A DNA stretch of 64,000 nucleotides, taken from the NCBI GenBank assembly GCA_944548615.1, contig OX155957.1, positions 21,930,035-21,994,034 of the forward strand, read 5' to 3'. Position 1 is the stretch's first letter, and each line of letters starts with the position of its first letter. Below are positions 1 through 45,579 of the stretch, in pieces. The position numbers and the translations under genes are program-made. The DNA is from Micropterix aruncella. Taxonomy: Eukaryota; Arthropoda; Insecta; Lepidoptera; Micropterigidae. A model generated the notes under the pieces. It was not told the DNA's origin and did no database searches. It saw nothing but the letters and a program-made list of their open reading frames with translations.

Positions 1-235
1 AATTCTAGAATATGGTGAAGTTGGTGAGGTTGTTTTTTGAAGCGCGTATCTCCGTCCCTTATATTTAGGCCAGAGACAAACGAGCCATATTGCTAATCCG
101 GTCAGGAGTAGACACATCACGAAGAGTAGAGTGTCGGCGAAAAACGTCAGTCTTGTTTGAAACGTTTCGCATATCAGCTGATCGTCGTTAATGGTGAATA
201 GCTGTTGGTTGTAAAGGCGGCGCGGTTGAGCGCAT
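1..235 (-). CDS. LRR membrane protein, exon 2 (runs off the window)
   Basis: Acceptor ATTTCAG|A at 236 completes the Arg codon split by exon 1 and then reads CAQPRRLYNQQLFTINDD and LICE, supplying the missing Cys residues of the LRR C-terminal cap. A hydrophobic segment follows (TLLFVMCLLLTGLAIWLVCL), then basic PKYKGRR, so the protein is a single-pass type I membrane protein with its tail inside the cell. The frame stays open to base 1, so the cytoplasmic tail continues outside. It is too close to the edge for an ATG-based frame search to find. Intron 1 is 236-2063. Confidence 0.88.
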
Positions 236-2063
236 CTGAAATGAAGGCAGGTGATAAAATTTTACGTTCTTGGATAATCCTGGATCCTAGTTCTCATCCT
301 TTCAATCTTGCGATTGGCTCACTGGAAATTGATGGCAAAAATCATGATGGAGTCGCAGCGAAAGAGGCGATTGATTGATTGAGTTAGGGGGTTGGTTATT
401 AGTGTTGTTCAATATCAGCACTGGTCCCTCCATGTGGGGCATTGTATGTAACCCTATATACTTTCTTCCCTACATTTCCTGCACAACGGATGCTATTAGC
501 AAGATCCACAAAGTTCGGGCATAGTAATAAAAGAATAGTAGGGTGTCTCGAGCCCTGTTCTTGAAATAATTACCCTCGCTTTATAATTATGATGTACATT
601 TATGTATTTTTGGCTTATAGACAAAGAGCCAGTTCCAAAAATTTACTTTAAGAGCCCGTTCACATATTTTTTCCAGAAAGGCAAGAAAAGTGGATTTTTG
701 GCGTTCTAATTCCAAGAAATAAAGAGATTTCTACAAACTTTAATTACTGAATTACCTGGACCATTTCTTGATGTTGACCATAGCGGCCTTTAATTTTAGA
801 TGTAACAAATATTATTTACTTATTCAGCCCATTTTCCGAAAGTCGTTATTCGTAAAACGCTCGGAAGGCAAACTTTGAGCTCCTTAATACAGTAATATCA
901 CTACAACGAAAACCGTATACTATTTTTTTTTATGTCCGTCATGTATTCTTGATGTACACTACGGCTTTATTTTTTCGTTTTTTGACCACATATCCAAGGT
1001 ATACATTACTTACAATTACACAAAATTAAAAAAAAATCTTCCTGTATCATTCTAATTTTCTCAGAAATAAAATAAGATTCTTATATAATACTTATACTAT
1101 ATTAAAGTTCACTCTTTTAGCAATACGACATAATATAAATTATTGTCATTAATTAGAAAGGAGAAAACACTGCAAAAAACAATTAGAAATTGTGTATATA
1201 CATATTTGCTTGCGCAAGAGAAGAGCGCTCAGTGCCGCGGTTTTTCTCCCAGGGTTGAATAGTTATTTATTTATTTATTTATTTATCCTATCTTTTATAG
1301 TTACATCCAAAAAAAAATGCGTTCATTTTTTCAACTCATTTTAAAAGAATACCTACGCTATTTTGTAATACGGCTCTTAGCCCCTCGAGGCCCGCGGTTT
1401 TATTTTAATGTGTGCCTTACGGCCCGTAAGAAATTCGCAAGTCTCAAAAAAAAGATGGCGTTTCAGAAAAAAAACGATTACTCCGAAACTGTCACACCGA
1501 TCGTCTAAAAAAGACCTGTTTTATGTTCCTATTCGGCCTCGCCTGGCCATTTCGGGCCGTCTGGGGTTCGACGGTAAATATCAATTCTGGACGTTTCGGG
1601 CCGTCTGGTACGCGAGGGGTTAACAGAATATAATGAGTTGGTGCTAACTTTGTGTGACAATATTCATCACTTGTAACAAGTGTTCGAAATACTGTAAGAA
1701 CGTTTTAGTAAAATTATAAACTTGTCTATCCCCAATCTATTAGTTTTATTGCAGTTGTCAGTGCATGGTAGATTTGGTTAGTGGGTGACGTAGGTACACC
1801 GGTCTATTTCTTAGTGCTGCCAAAAACCAAAATGTTGAGGCTATCCTCCTATCTATTCTGCGTACTTGGTATGGTCCAGCCATTAATTGAGCCATTGATA
1901 GCGGGAAAAACTATCCATTTAATAATAAAATTCACACAAAATATATTTACATAGTATACATACACACAATACAAAATTACTTTTTCCATGTATGACTTTA
2001 CAACTCCATGAAACCAATAATGAATTTTGAAATGCAATAATTTACTAAAACAATCACTCTTAC
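236..2063 (-). other. Intron 1 of the LRR gene
   Basis: A+T-rich DNA with a short TTTA repeat (1262-1287) and a possible piggyBac-type MITE (1381-1619). No coding signal of its own was seen. Confidence 0.7.
1381..1619. mobile_element. Possible piggyBac-like MITE
   Basis: The right end reads CGCGAGGGG next to TTAA (1620-1623); the left end reads CCCCTCGAGG next to TTAG, a TTAA with one change. Inverted ends of about 9 bases in 239 bp. Internally TTTCGGGCCGTCTGG occurs twice. Its CCCCTCRCG end resembles the left end of the element at 33703. Confidence 0.4.
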
Positions 2064-3172
2064 CTTATGTGCTCCCTATAAGCGGTGTTGATGTTCAGTT
2101 TTCTCAACCAACTCACTCTGCAATTGCAATTCCAGGGATTCCCTTGCAAGTCCAAATCGGATAGTTTCTCGAATAGCGGCTTCAATTCCACGCTCAGCTG
2201 TGTTATACCTGATCCCCGAAAGGATATTTCCCGAACTAAAAATTCCGATTCTTCGGCATCCGGTTTTCCAAATGCGCTCGGATTGAATCGCCACAACGTT
2301 CTGCAGTTTTGAAGCTCAAGTCGCGACAGAGCTCTGAGCGGTCGGAATGTGTATTCGGCTATTTCCTTCAGCGGTAGGTTGTTGAGTTTCAGGTTTTTGA
2401 GCGCCGGTAGATTTTCAAAGTATTTCGAAGGAATCGCAGAGATTTGTGTCGTCGAGAGATCGAGATATTCGAGAGTGAATGGAAGCGTGGGGATAGTCGC
2501 TAATGGATTTTGAGCGAGGCTGATTTCTCTCAAATTAAACAGAGAAGAAAGCAGCGATGCTGGTGCCGTTTCCAGTCCTGTCTTTTCAAGGTACAGGGCT
2601 TCTAGTCTGGGATTGATCGCTGTGTCGTTCGCGTTCGCCAGATAATCGCCGATAGTGTTGCCGCTTAAGCTCAAATATTTTAAAAGTGTAAGATCTATAA
2701 ATGTGAATGGTTCAAACGATGAAAAATAATTCGATGCTAAATTTAGCGCTTTCAACTGGCTTAGTCCTCGAAAGACCGTCGGTTTCAATTCCGTTAATGC
2801 ATTATCGCTCAAGTCGAGGAATGCTAAATTTGGAGATTGTTCAAAAGCACCTGGTGAAATGCTTATGATAAAGTTCTTATTTAGTTTCAAGAAAGTCAGG
2901 TAGCTGCTATGTATCATATTATTTTGCGATATTTCGGTTAAATTATTGACTGATAAATCCAGCCTTTCGGTGTACTGAGGAACTGCAATCGCGTCTACGG
3001 CGACTATATTTTTGAAAGAACAGTCGACCGTAAATACCGGCAAATCCCAAATTTCACTCGATGTCTCATCGCAAAGACATTTATACTCACTGCACATTGA
3101 CACAAAAGAATCGTCCGTGTCATCACCTCTCACCAATAAAAGGATAATTAAAAATAAATAAAACAATTCCAT
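2064..3172 (-). CDS. Leucine-rich-repeat membrane protein, exon 1
   Basis: Starts at ATG 3172 with a typical signal peptide (MELFYLFLIILLLVRG), then a Cys-containing N-terminal cap (about residues 27-60, four Cys) and a run of leucine-rich repeats with LxxLxLxxN signatures (RLDLSVNNL, FLDLSDNALTEL, ALNLASNYF, YLSLSGNTI). It ends in the start of an LRR C-terminal cap, LDLQGNPWNCNCRVSWLRKL. Donor CATAAG|GTAAGAG is strong and leaves phase 2. The product should enter the secretory pathway and probably acts in binding or adhesion at the cell surface. Many insect families share this plan (connectin-, tartan- or Lrt-like), and I cannot name the orthologue. Confidence 0.9.
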
Positions 3173-5400
3173 TTTTACATTGTAACAACTTCGTTTTCAG
3201 ATGCAGCAAAATAATAACAGAATCAAATGAAATAACAGCGTTATCAGACGACAATTGATAAGATTTTGTACGAGTCTCTTTTATCAGTGTGTGAATAATA
3301 AAAATCAGCTTATCGCTTTAGAGTCAATATTTTAACCAATATTGGATATTATCGTTCATATCCAGAAATTACTCACCATGCTCCATATTGGAAAGTATCA
3401 CTACATGAACCTCAGGTTGATCAATACTACCTTATGAATTCAAATTACAACCATCAACCTATTCTTCAACAAATAACATGTTAAATTTGTCTATAGTCAG
3501 TGTAAATCAAATGTATCATAGACAAATTTAACATGCTAAATTTTCAAGAATCACCCCCCAGACTCCAAAAATCTCAGTGAAGTCACCCTCTCTGGTCTCT
3601 CCCTCTTTTTTATAAAAAAAATCTAAAGATAGAAAAATTTCGTATCGGCCTTCAGTGGCCCTCAAATAAGGGGGATCACAGACACAGGCACATTTTATCA
3701 TTGCTTTTTAACATGCTTAAAAATACCACATTTACTGTCTCTCATGTTGCCAGTTTTTAGCAAGATTCTTGAAAAAAAATATTGTCATGAGATTATTATT
3801 ATTATTATTAGTTATTCGGGACATATCAAGCTTTGCTGATACGTCCAGATCAGATCTTGTAAAGCTAGTCATAAACTATATTAACAAGTTTTAAGGTAGG
3901 AATTGAGTATGTTTTATCCTAATTGCTTGACTAATTGCTGTTTTATCCTAATCCGATTGACTAATTGCATTTCAGAAAATAACATTTTTAGCATAAAACG
4001 TTTTGGTTTCCAAAACTTCTTTCCACTTAGATGATATTGCTGGTCTCATATAGAAAATCCCACTAAACCCTGAAAAGCCTGGCTGAAAATCCACTCCGAG
4101 GCATCCCAAGATGATGGAAGTCAGCCAACAAATCTTGAACAATCAAACATCTCAAATGTTGTTGAGTCGGGAGACAATATCACTTGACTCGATTATACAA
4201 TATGTATGCGCGAGTGAGTCTTTCGGTTGTAAAATAATTAACAATTGTGCATACAGGCTAGATTCATCTTCCACTGGAGAATCATCGACAATCGCGCATA
4301 GAGGCGACGTTGACACCAATTGTTAGCTTTGCTTGGTGCTGGCTTGGTCAGCTAATGTGCAGAATCGGCATTACCTAATGCCGGCTCTACAATATGTTGC
4401 AAGTAAATGTTCTAAATATGCTGCCCGACAATTTTACGCAACAAAATTTATGGCTTGTCTGTAAGCGACTGAATTTATGATGCTCAGCTCACGGGCACCC
4501 TCTGAGATCTGTAGACAACCTACTGCTCCCGATCCCTGGTCACAGTAGTGATTTCTATTCACACTCCTTCGTACACGGAGACGTCTCTGGAATGCCTTAC
4601 CCATATATGTAAGGATAGCACTTAGTTGGTATTGCTTCAAATGCAGGCTCAAAGAACAGTTTAACGCAAAACATATTTTCCTAATAGGTTTAGATTAGCT
4701 GTAAGATATTGCTTCAAAGCAATAAACTCGCTCATTTGTTTGATCAAATAAAGCGTTTTATTATTATAAGTTCACATACTATTTATGATTATTCACAATA
4801 AAGAGTTTTCTAACTATCTATCTAGCAAGCTTACGAAAGGAGGTCTATCAGCAGACATAACATTCTTATTATCCACATTGGGAGTTATTGCAATTAATTC
4901 ATCTGATATGAATCTAACCTATTTCTTGATAATACTCGTTCTGGATGAAAATTCATATTCGGATTCATCGCTATTTCTGGATTAAGGTACAAGGAGCAGA
5001 AAAAAGGCAACGGTTTCAGGTAGATATTACGTTTGTAGGTATTATACTTAGTCATGTAATACATGTGCTTAATATAAGTATAATAGATACGATAATAATT
5101 ACTTAAAATAAACTTAAATTAAAATCGTCCACGATTTGCTTGGTTGTTGCTGGTCTTTGTGGTTAGATCTTCATGAACCTGCAAAAGATGAGATGAGAGA
5201 AGTTATGAAGCATCGGACTGAAGAGGGTCCCGAAAAAGAGGGTAGTTTTTATGACACAGGAACGCCATAAAGTTGCCAGGGACAAAAACGTGCAAGAGTT
5301 TTGTAGAAGAATTTTTACTATAGAATGCCGGGATAGAGTCAGCAGGCCAGATTCTGGGACACCTGGCGCTGGTGTACTAGGAAAGGCGTAATTTAAATTA
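3173..5400. other. Spacer between IntS7 and the LRR gene, left part
   Basis: Holds the LRR gene's upstream region, a perfect 18-bp inverted repeat (3477-3535) and a dispersed-repeat segment near 3820-3910 that resembles 28630-28715. No convincing exon. Small open frames at 4111-4326, 4434-4652 and 4785-4985 show no recognisable motif. Confidence 0.5.
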
Positions 5401-5409
5401 GTACCCCCA

Positions 5410-6434
5410 AAGTGTTTTGGAAAAGCTGAGTATTTGTCGGTAACTATTATGCATCGGTCTAATGTGCTGCGCATTTATTTCGAATTCCTTCAAAACAGAC
5501 AGAGGCGTCAGACAAGGGTGCATCTTATCGCCGAAACTCTTTAATTTGATCGGCGAACACATAATGAGAAAAGTCCTAGACGAATGGGAGGGTGGAATTC
5601 GCATTGGAGGTCTCAGAATCAATAATTTAAGATTCGCCGACGACACGACCATCACAGGTGCCGATGAAAATGAGTTGGCGACCCTATTACGTAGGGTGGA
5701 GAAGGAGAGCAAGGAGTATGGACTGCACATGAACCGCAGCAAGACCAAACTCATGTTTGTGGACCGGGCTGGAACCATGCAACGCACCAACGAGCTGAGT
5801 GACCTTCAAGCTGTGAAAGACTTTGTTTATCTGGGCTCCATGATATGCAACGACGGAAACTGCGAAAAGGAGGTCTCACGCAGAAGCCAGATGGCAAGAT
5901 CGGCCATGAGCAAGCTAGAAAGGCTGTGGAAGAATCGGGGTATAAGTAAACGGACTAAGGTCAGGCTGGTTCGAGCTCTGGTTTTCTCGATCTTTCTCTA
6001 TGCATCGGAGACATGGACCCTGAAGGCTCGTATACGCACCAAAATCGATGCACTGGAGAGGTGGTGTTGGCGTAAAATGCTAGGAATCCCATGGACAGCA
6101 CGCCGCACCAACAAATCGGTCTTGGAAGAACTTGGCATCCAAGTGAGGGTCTCCACCGTATGCATGAGAAGGGTCCTGCAGTTCTTCGGTCATGTTGCCA
6201 GGAGAAACCCAGAGAATCTAGAGAAAATGCTTTCCGGGGGTCAAGTGGAGGGAAGAAGAAGCAGAGGCAGATCACCGGCCAGATGGAACGACCTCATCAA
6301 AGAAGTTACAAAAGGGTCAATACAATCTGCGACCCGCCATGCAGAAGACAGGTCGAAGTGGAGGAGCCTCGTAGGCAAACTGTTGTCTAGTGACCACGAT
6401 CCTCAGTAATGAGGGAACGACGGAGAAGAAGAAT
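5410..6434 (+). pseudogene. RTE-like non-LTR retrotransposon, 3' end with RT C-terminal half
   Basis: A 5'-truncated LINE. The open frame at 5462-6409 carries reverse transcriptase core motifs GVRQGCILSPKLFN and LRFADDTTI, then the thumb and C-terminal part typical of RTE/BovB-type endonuclease-RT proteins (SETWTLK, WRKMLGIPWTARRTN, FFGHVARR, GGQVEGRRSRGR). It is uninterrupted for 315 codons, so the insertion is young. The end ACGACGGAGAAGAAGAA is typical of this class. Upstream of 5410 similarity is lost; the endonuclease domain is absent. Confidence 0.88.
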
Positions 6435-7132
6435 GTGCTGGGCAATATAATGCAATTTAACAAATAGGGGTGGCCCGGGATAGGTGGTTTATATTAAATG
6501 TTGGTAAAACCCAGCAAAGGCATTGCCGCAAGTCAGTTTATCGGCAGAGTTGCATAATTCATAAAATGACAAAAAATATCAAATCAGTTCGTATCGAAGA
6601 TAGGTTGTGTTATGTTGAGTGTTGGCGCTATTTAGAGTATTTTAGAAAACCTTAGCTAAAAATAAGATAGTTATTGTGTTTAATTGCTAGGTAGTATGAA
6701 AAAAAAACTACACATATCTTGGGCAAAAGAAATCATTAAATTATTTTTTCGCCCATTCATTAAATTAAACGGCGCATAACTACTGGCAGGAGCACATTTA
6801 GTGGCACGCCTAAGAACACAATCTTAATAGTGATACATTGCACAGAAAAGGTTGGCCACTGCTAATATGGAGTTAGTACTGTGAATATAATATTTTATTT
6901 CGACTTAACGACTATTATTAATCATGAAATCAGTTGGTTCCGACTTTTTTCAGAAATTTAAAATGCATATATTTTTATTTAGAACAAAGTTTTTTAAAAA
7001 AATGCCAAAAACCCCATTGCTAATTCTTTGGGTGGGTTGATATCTTTGGATACATCTTCATACTCTCTCATACGTGGTTTTCTCAGTAAGTACTTATCTT
7101 GTCATCTTTTCAATTACATTACAATATAGCCA
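6435..7132. other. IntS7 3' flank
   Basis: A+T-rich sequence with the candidate poly(A) signal; nothing else recognised. Confidence 0.4.
6974..6979 (-). terminator. Candidate poly(A) signal of IntS7
   Basis: AATAAA on the minus strand about 155 bases downstream of the exon 16 stop codon. It is the first clean hexamer after the stop, but A+T-rich DNA makes chance matches common. Confidence 0.4.
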
Positions 7133-40123
<32,991 letters not shown>

Positions 40124-40551
40124 AATACCTAAAATTATATATTTTTAAACACAAATAAACACCGTTCTACACCGTTTAATAATATAAAATGAAGCTGTTG
40201 TGACACATAACCTAAAAAGCCGGCAATACAACCATTTGACTTTTGTTGTTTGACAGTAGGTAGGAATGGGCAACGAGCTACAATCGGCCGCGGTTAGCGA
40301 TTCGATTCTTTGCAAATCGATTCTGATTTGCGAGTTTTCGGAATTGTTATGGCGCATCCACACGCTTGCAAATTCAAACGTGTGGATCTGGCGTTTGGCT
40401 TGGCCCGTGTATTCTTGCAAGCACTTTCTGCCGATCCGATCGAGTATCGGCTTTGTGCGCAAATCAAAGGAAGCTTGTGGCAAACTTTTGCGAGCAATCC
40501 AAGCGTTTGTACAAGCGGCTTGTGGCAAGCGTGTAAATGCATTCCTATATA
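40124..40551 (-). promoter_or_regulatory. IntS7 upstream region
   Basis: The 5' flank of the IntS7 start codon. No TATA box or other clear core element. The stretch 40320-40530 carries many GCAAG/CTTGC and GGCTTG words that pair with one another, giving overlapping open frames on both strands that look like shadows. Confidence 0.35.
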
Positions 40552-40751
40552 CACGTTCAGGCTGGTATTAGTTCAGTCCGCGAACTGACTGATGAACTGA
40601 TATAAATTATTAAAATGTATATAAATCCACCAGTTCAGTCCATCAGTCAACGCGATAAACTCCCGTCAGTCTGAACCATTGATTTTATCGTGTAATATAA
40701 AATCAATGGTCTGACCAAGGTCACGGACTGAACTGAGCCAGACTGAACGTG
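40552..40751. mobile_element. TIR MITE with TA target duplication
   Basis: Left CACGTTCAGGCTGG and AGTTCAGTCCGCG, right their near-complement CTGAACGTG, with TA at 40550-40551 and 40752-40753. Length 200. A second inner hairpin ACCATTGATTTTAT pairs at 40675-40710. Inserted about 430 bases upstream of the IntS7 ATG. Confidence 0.75.
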
Positions 40752-41209
40752 TAAACGTGCCAGACTGAACGTGAACGTTAGGAATGTGTGCGTAAAACTT
40801 TTTTGTAGGTGTAGGCGCTAGCAGCGATCACTGGTGGCCCATCCAGCGTGAGAAAACAGTGTTAGTTAAGGTCCCAACTTCTATAGTCTGAAGGTCCCAA
40901 CTTCTATATTCAGAAGTACCATAGTATACCATGGTAGTAGTGCCTTCCCATCGAAATATTTCCTACCTACCTATGATCTCATTGAACTATTGTGTCGTCA
41001 GTTTGATGCCGTCATTTTTAATCATTTTATTTCTATTGACATACCTACTGGGTTCCTCGGTCTTCTTCTACGTTGAAATGAAGATCCTTTCGAATTAATT
41101 ACCTATTTTTTATCAATTTACCGGTAATAATTTCTTAAATAAAATAAATAAATATGACGTGCAGTAGTTTTTAAAATAGTGACTGCTTCGCACTTTGTGC
41201 TAAGTAAAA

Positions 41210-42640
41210 TGCTTAATTTATTCATCAAGCTGTTGACAGAGTCAGCACTCATCACTTCATCTGGCAATGTATTCTAAGCATCTACTACACGATTTGTTAA
41301 AAAGTGTTTCCTGGGGATCGATGCTGTGTCTACACAGTTGTTTGTTAGTGTTCGTGGTTTACATGTTCTCGAGGTTGGCCACACTATTATAACCGTGTAG
41401 GTATCATTTTGTATGTGTCTATTAGATCTCCTCGCTGCCTACGTTTCTCTAATGTTGTTAGACGGATTTCTTTCAGTCGTAGGTACTTCTTACGGTGCGT
41501 TTCTCAGAAATAGAGCTGACTTCGTTGCTCTCCTCTGATATCATTCCAGGTGCTATAAATCTTTTTAAAGTACGGATTTCCTACTTGGTAGGAGTATTCC
41601 AGATGCGGACAAACCTCAGTTTTTGTGTAATCAATGGTTTTATAGAGTTTGAGGAAAACTTGCTGGTGGTAATAGATTTTTTTTTCATATAGAAGTGAAT
41701 TTGCTAACTTAACTATATCGATTTATGGGGTTTCCTATTTGAGGTTCTAGGATATAGTGGGGTGACAAGCCTCTGACAAGGTCTTTCTGGGTCATAACTA
41801 GCTGTATTTTTCCTCCTCAATCGTATATCTTAGCCGTGGATTTCCAGACGCAATATGTGGAACAGAATATGTTGAATTTATCTGGATTGAGAAAAACCAA
41901 CCATTCCTTGGTACACTGCACTGTAGAGTAGATGCTGTCCTGCGTGTTCTGGTGAGCTATAAGTGTGTTCGCGAGGAACGTAAAATCCAATTCCATAATT
42001 GCTTTTAAGTCAGTAAGGATTATACCCATGGGCGCAGCCAGGATTACTTTCAGGGAGGTGCATCTGCATCTACGCACTATACCTTACTATTACCTAATAA
42101 AATAGAAAAGAGTAGAGGAGTACACTAAATTTAATGACAAGGTGATGAACAAATTTGGACAGCAACCTACACGCTTTAGTTTTTATCCAAACAAAAACTC
42201 AATAAAAAAAACTTAATCTTTATATGTATTTTTTTCCGACAGGGGGGTGCCAAGTGCACCCCCTTGCACCCTGCTGCCGGCGCCCATGATTATACCAAAT
42301 ACAATAGAACCCAGCTCTGAACCCTGGGGGACTCCACTGAGGACTATGTGGTTCTGAATGACATTCTCCGACTCTCACTGTGATCGTCCTCCCAGTTAGT
42401 CAATCTTGCATCCACGGCAACAGATTTTCACGGATTCCGTGTTCTAAGTGTTCAACCTTGTGAGATGTTTTATTGGTGCACGGTTAAATGCCTTTTCGTA
42501 GTCCAAGTAAAAAACATTATTACTGATGCCATAAAGTCGTTTGTCCGTCTATCGAGGCATGTTACGGTTCACCATCGTTGGGTCAACCCATGCTGTTCAT
42601 CAATTATTACTATTTCTTGGCTCAGGAATGATCTAATTTC
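41210..42640 (-). pseudogene. Jockey/CR1-like LINE, RT region
   Basis: Minus strand, in order: QEIVIIDEQHGLTQ (RT start), SGVPQGSELGSIVFGI, LANTLIAHQNTQDSIY, WLVFLNPDKFNIF, and near the 3' end NTLPDEVMSADSVNSLMNKL. Stops and frameshifts throughout. The hAT-like MITE at 42027-42288 splits it right after VFGI. Confidence 0.75.
42027..42288. mobile_element. hAT-like MITE with perfect 8-bp target duplication
   Basis: Starts CATGGGCGCAGCCAGG and ends with the complement of CATGGGCGCCGGCAGC. ATTATACC at 42019-42026 and 42289-42296. Length 262. Non-coding. Removing it rejoins the RT motif of the host LINE. Confidence 0.9.
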
Positions 42641-42699
42641 ATAAGATCTGATCTGGATTTTGTCCAAGCGGGAAGTTGACGCGCTCGAAGTTCACAATG

Positions 42700-42866
42700 T
42701 ACAAATACTTTAGAGTAGGCGATGACAAAGTCACCACTCCGAGCTCCGTAGCCGGGAGAACACTGCATTTAACACATATTATCCGGTCGGAAACATGGCA
42801 TGCTATTTCCGGGTTTTTGTCATCGAATTTCTGAATTTGCTTTTTGCATTTCAGGCAAGTGGCCAT
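42700..42866 (-). pseudogene. Zinc-binding ORF1-like N-terminus of the same LINE
   Basis: ATG at 42866 opens MATCLKCKKQIQKFDDKNPE, then IACHVSDRIICVKCSVLPAT, a C-x2-C ... C-x7-C-x2-C zinc-binding pattern like the PHD-type ORF1 N-termini of insect LINEs. It lies just upstream and on the same strand as the RT fragment, so it probably belongs to the same element after an internal deletion. A host zinc-finger gene is less likely. Confidence 0.55.
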
Positions 42867-42899
42867 TTTATCACATACTACTACTAATTTATTTTATTG

Positions 42900-45220
42900 G
42901 GAATAAAGTTTTTGTTAAATTAATCGATAAAAAACGGGATTGGTTTATATTGCGAATAGGTTTTTGTTGATATTATCGAGTTTTGTGATAAATCCAACGA
43001 TTCTCACCGGAAAACACTGCAGCGTCTTTACTAAGGCTCCATGTTTACTGGTACACAAGGTTTATACAAGAATCATTCTATTCAAGATATATTTTTCAAT
43101 TATAGCTAAAAAGTGCTTGCTTTCATATAAAAATATTATTATCAATATGCCTATAATGTAACGTATATTAAACATGTCTCTATAGAACCCTATTTTAAGA
43201 TATTTTACGCTTAGAGACTTCTTCGACATGTACAAGATACTTAATTCTGAGTGCCAACTACGAGTATACTCGTAGTTGGCGTTCGTAATAATATTTTGTT
43301 ACTATACAAATATGTGGCAGTGCTTTATGCTTCTTAATGATCAATATATGGTATTATTAGATGTTACAATCATATAATAAGATTGAATTTTCATACCAGA
43401 ATCGTGAAAACTGCTTTGGCAGTCAATGCGATAACATATAATGCTTTTAAACCGATTTTGCAAAATTCAAACCGACAATGTCCTTCTATTTGACTTTGAT
43501 CCATAAAATCGACATGTAAAAATGTTTACAATCATCCATTGAATTCGACAGTGTTGTCGATATCTAAATATGTCGAAAATTAAACACTAAACTGAAAACG
43601 TGTCGGAAACCCATTTGGTTCATTTCGTGAACACAATGGCGGCGGCGGATTAGTTGGCGCGGGGGCGCGACGAAACAAAAGAAAATTTCCCGCCATTCTC
43701 GTTGACACGGCAAATGAGAAAATGATTGATATGGCCGAACAATGGAGGACTGGTTGTTGTTTGCGATGCTTTTCACAACAATTTATTGCTTCGGGGCGCG
43801 ATTATTTGGGCAGGCAGACGGTCAGAACCGTCGGCCACAGGCCACTCTGAAAGTATTATTGGTTTTCTTTTAGACATCCAATAACATAGTGAGTCAGGCT
43901 ACGGAGGTAGGAGAACTGCGCTTCATTCGCACATGCCTGTGCCGTTTCGTAGTTTAATATAAGTAGGGACGTCTCGTTATTTATTTATTTTAATGGTCAC
44001 TATCGAAAGCTATTTTCATTGCTACATTATATAAACGATAACCAATGGCGAGACATTGAGTGAACACTTCATATATATTTTTATTCAGCGCAGCCCAACC
44101 AGTTCCAGGGCTATATATGAAACATTTTCATATACATAGATCAGTAAAGGAGATTTAATAGTATTTTTTTCATCAAAACGTCGCTCTTTATGTGAGTACA
44201 TGCCAACAAGCAAACTTTTCAGGGCATGGAAAAACCGAATAACTTCGTTCTCAAGGTGTTTTCGCATCTTGATGATTGCGCAAATAGGACAAATATTTAT
44301 TAAAAAAATCTTATTTTGCTGTACTAACGATTAAAACTGCCAAAGAGGTTGTTTGCGAGGAATTACCGATATGCACGTAAGAGGCATCACCGGATAAAAT
44401 AATCAATTCAAGCCTACGAGATGCCACTGCAATGAGAATAACAAGAAAATTAGGCAAGCCGAACCCTTGGGACATGAACAGAACGATCCGGAGCGTGATT
44501 TTACACCAATAACAATAAAAAAAGCAAATTCGAATTTTTGGTGCGTACGAGGTCTCACATAGATCGATGATATCAGCTTATATACTATTATTGAATAGAT
44601 CTCATTAAAGTGTAATTGTTTTTATGTTTCTCCAAAAATATTTTCCATGAACGCAACATCAACGTTTCTCGTATATAGATTTGTTCGTCTCTCAAAAACA
44701 TAACTGGCACAGAAAAAAAGGATGAAAAAAAATCCTTTGACCCCTACATAATACCTACTACCTACCTAATTGAAAATAAAAAAAATCATTTTGTTCTCTA
44801 TATGAAGTTTATTTGTCACATACATTTAGATTTATTTTAAGTACCTATTAGTAAATTTATCTTTTTGCATTGATTACCTTAATTGATTTGAAAATCTTTG
44901 ATTGGCTATGTCGATAAAAAGTTTGATATGAATTTATTGTGTTCTTCAATTATATTTTAAACATTTTCTGCCATATTTTTGTTATGCGCAATCCTCCCTA
45001 TAGGCTATAGGTATGCCCATTGTTCCCTCAAGTTGGGAGGATTGGGCACTTTTCCCGAGGTTTATTTTTTTATTTTTTTCTCTTAAACTGAAAATATTTC
45101 TGTTTTTGTGATAATGTATAAAAGAAGCCAGATGTATAGGCCAGATGTAGGGGACTTCCCCTTATTTTTCTATAGTACAGGCAAAACTAAGAAAAATAAT
45201 GAAATAAAAATAATGCGTTG
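42900..45220. other. Intergenic, no gene seen
   Basis: A+T-rich. Holds a perfect 28-bp palindrome (43253-43280) and a CpG-rich patch around 43630-43800 with a GGCGGCGGCGG run. The frames at 43564-43776 (minus) and 44085-44267 (minus) show no known motif. Confidence 0.5.
43253..43280. repeat. Perfect 28-bp palindrome
   Basis: GCCAACTACGAGTA followed directly by its exact complement, no spacer. Confidence 0.95.
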
Positions 45221-45579
45221 ATTAAACTTTGGTCAGTGGAATTCAAGATCCGACGAGTACATAAGAGTAGCAATGGTGGACATAGTTTTTAAGGGGAGGG
45301 AGGAGAAAATGCGAAAGAAACAATTGTTGATGATTTAGGTCATAAGGGTGCCGTTTTCTATAAACGCCGAATCAAATGGGAACTATTTTCAAGACGAACC
45401 AACTTTAAGAAGACATTTGCCGGGTTTTATGACGTTTAATGAAGTAATTCTGCACTTAAGAGCTAGCAACTGCGACACTCAGCGTTTAAAGTAAAAGTAC
45501 CCTACTCGACCCTAATCATCAACCATTGACTTTTTTGGCATTACCCTCTTCCCAGTGAAAACCATGTCTCTCTTAGGGG

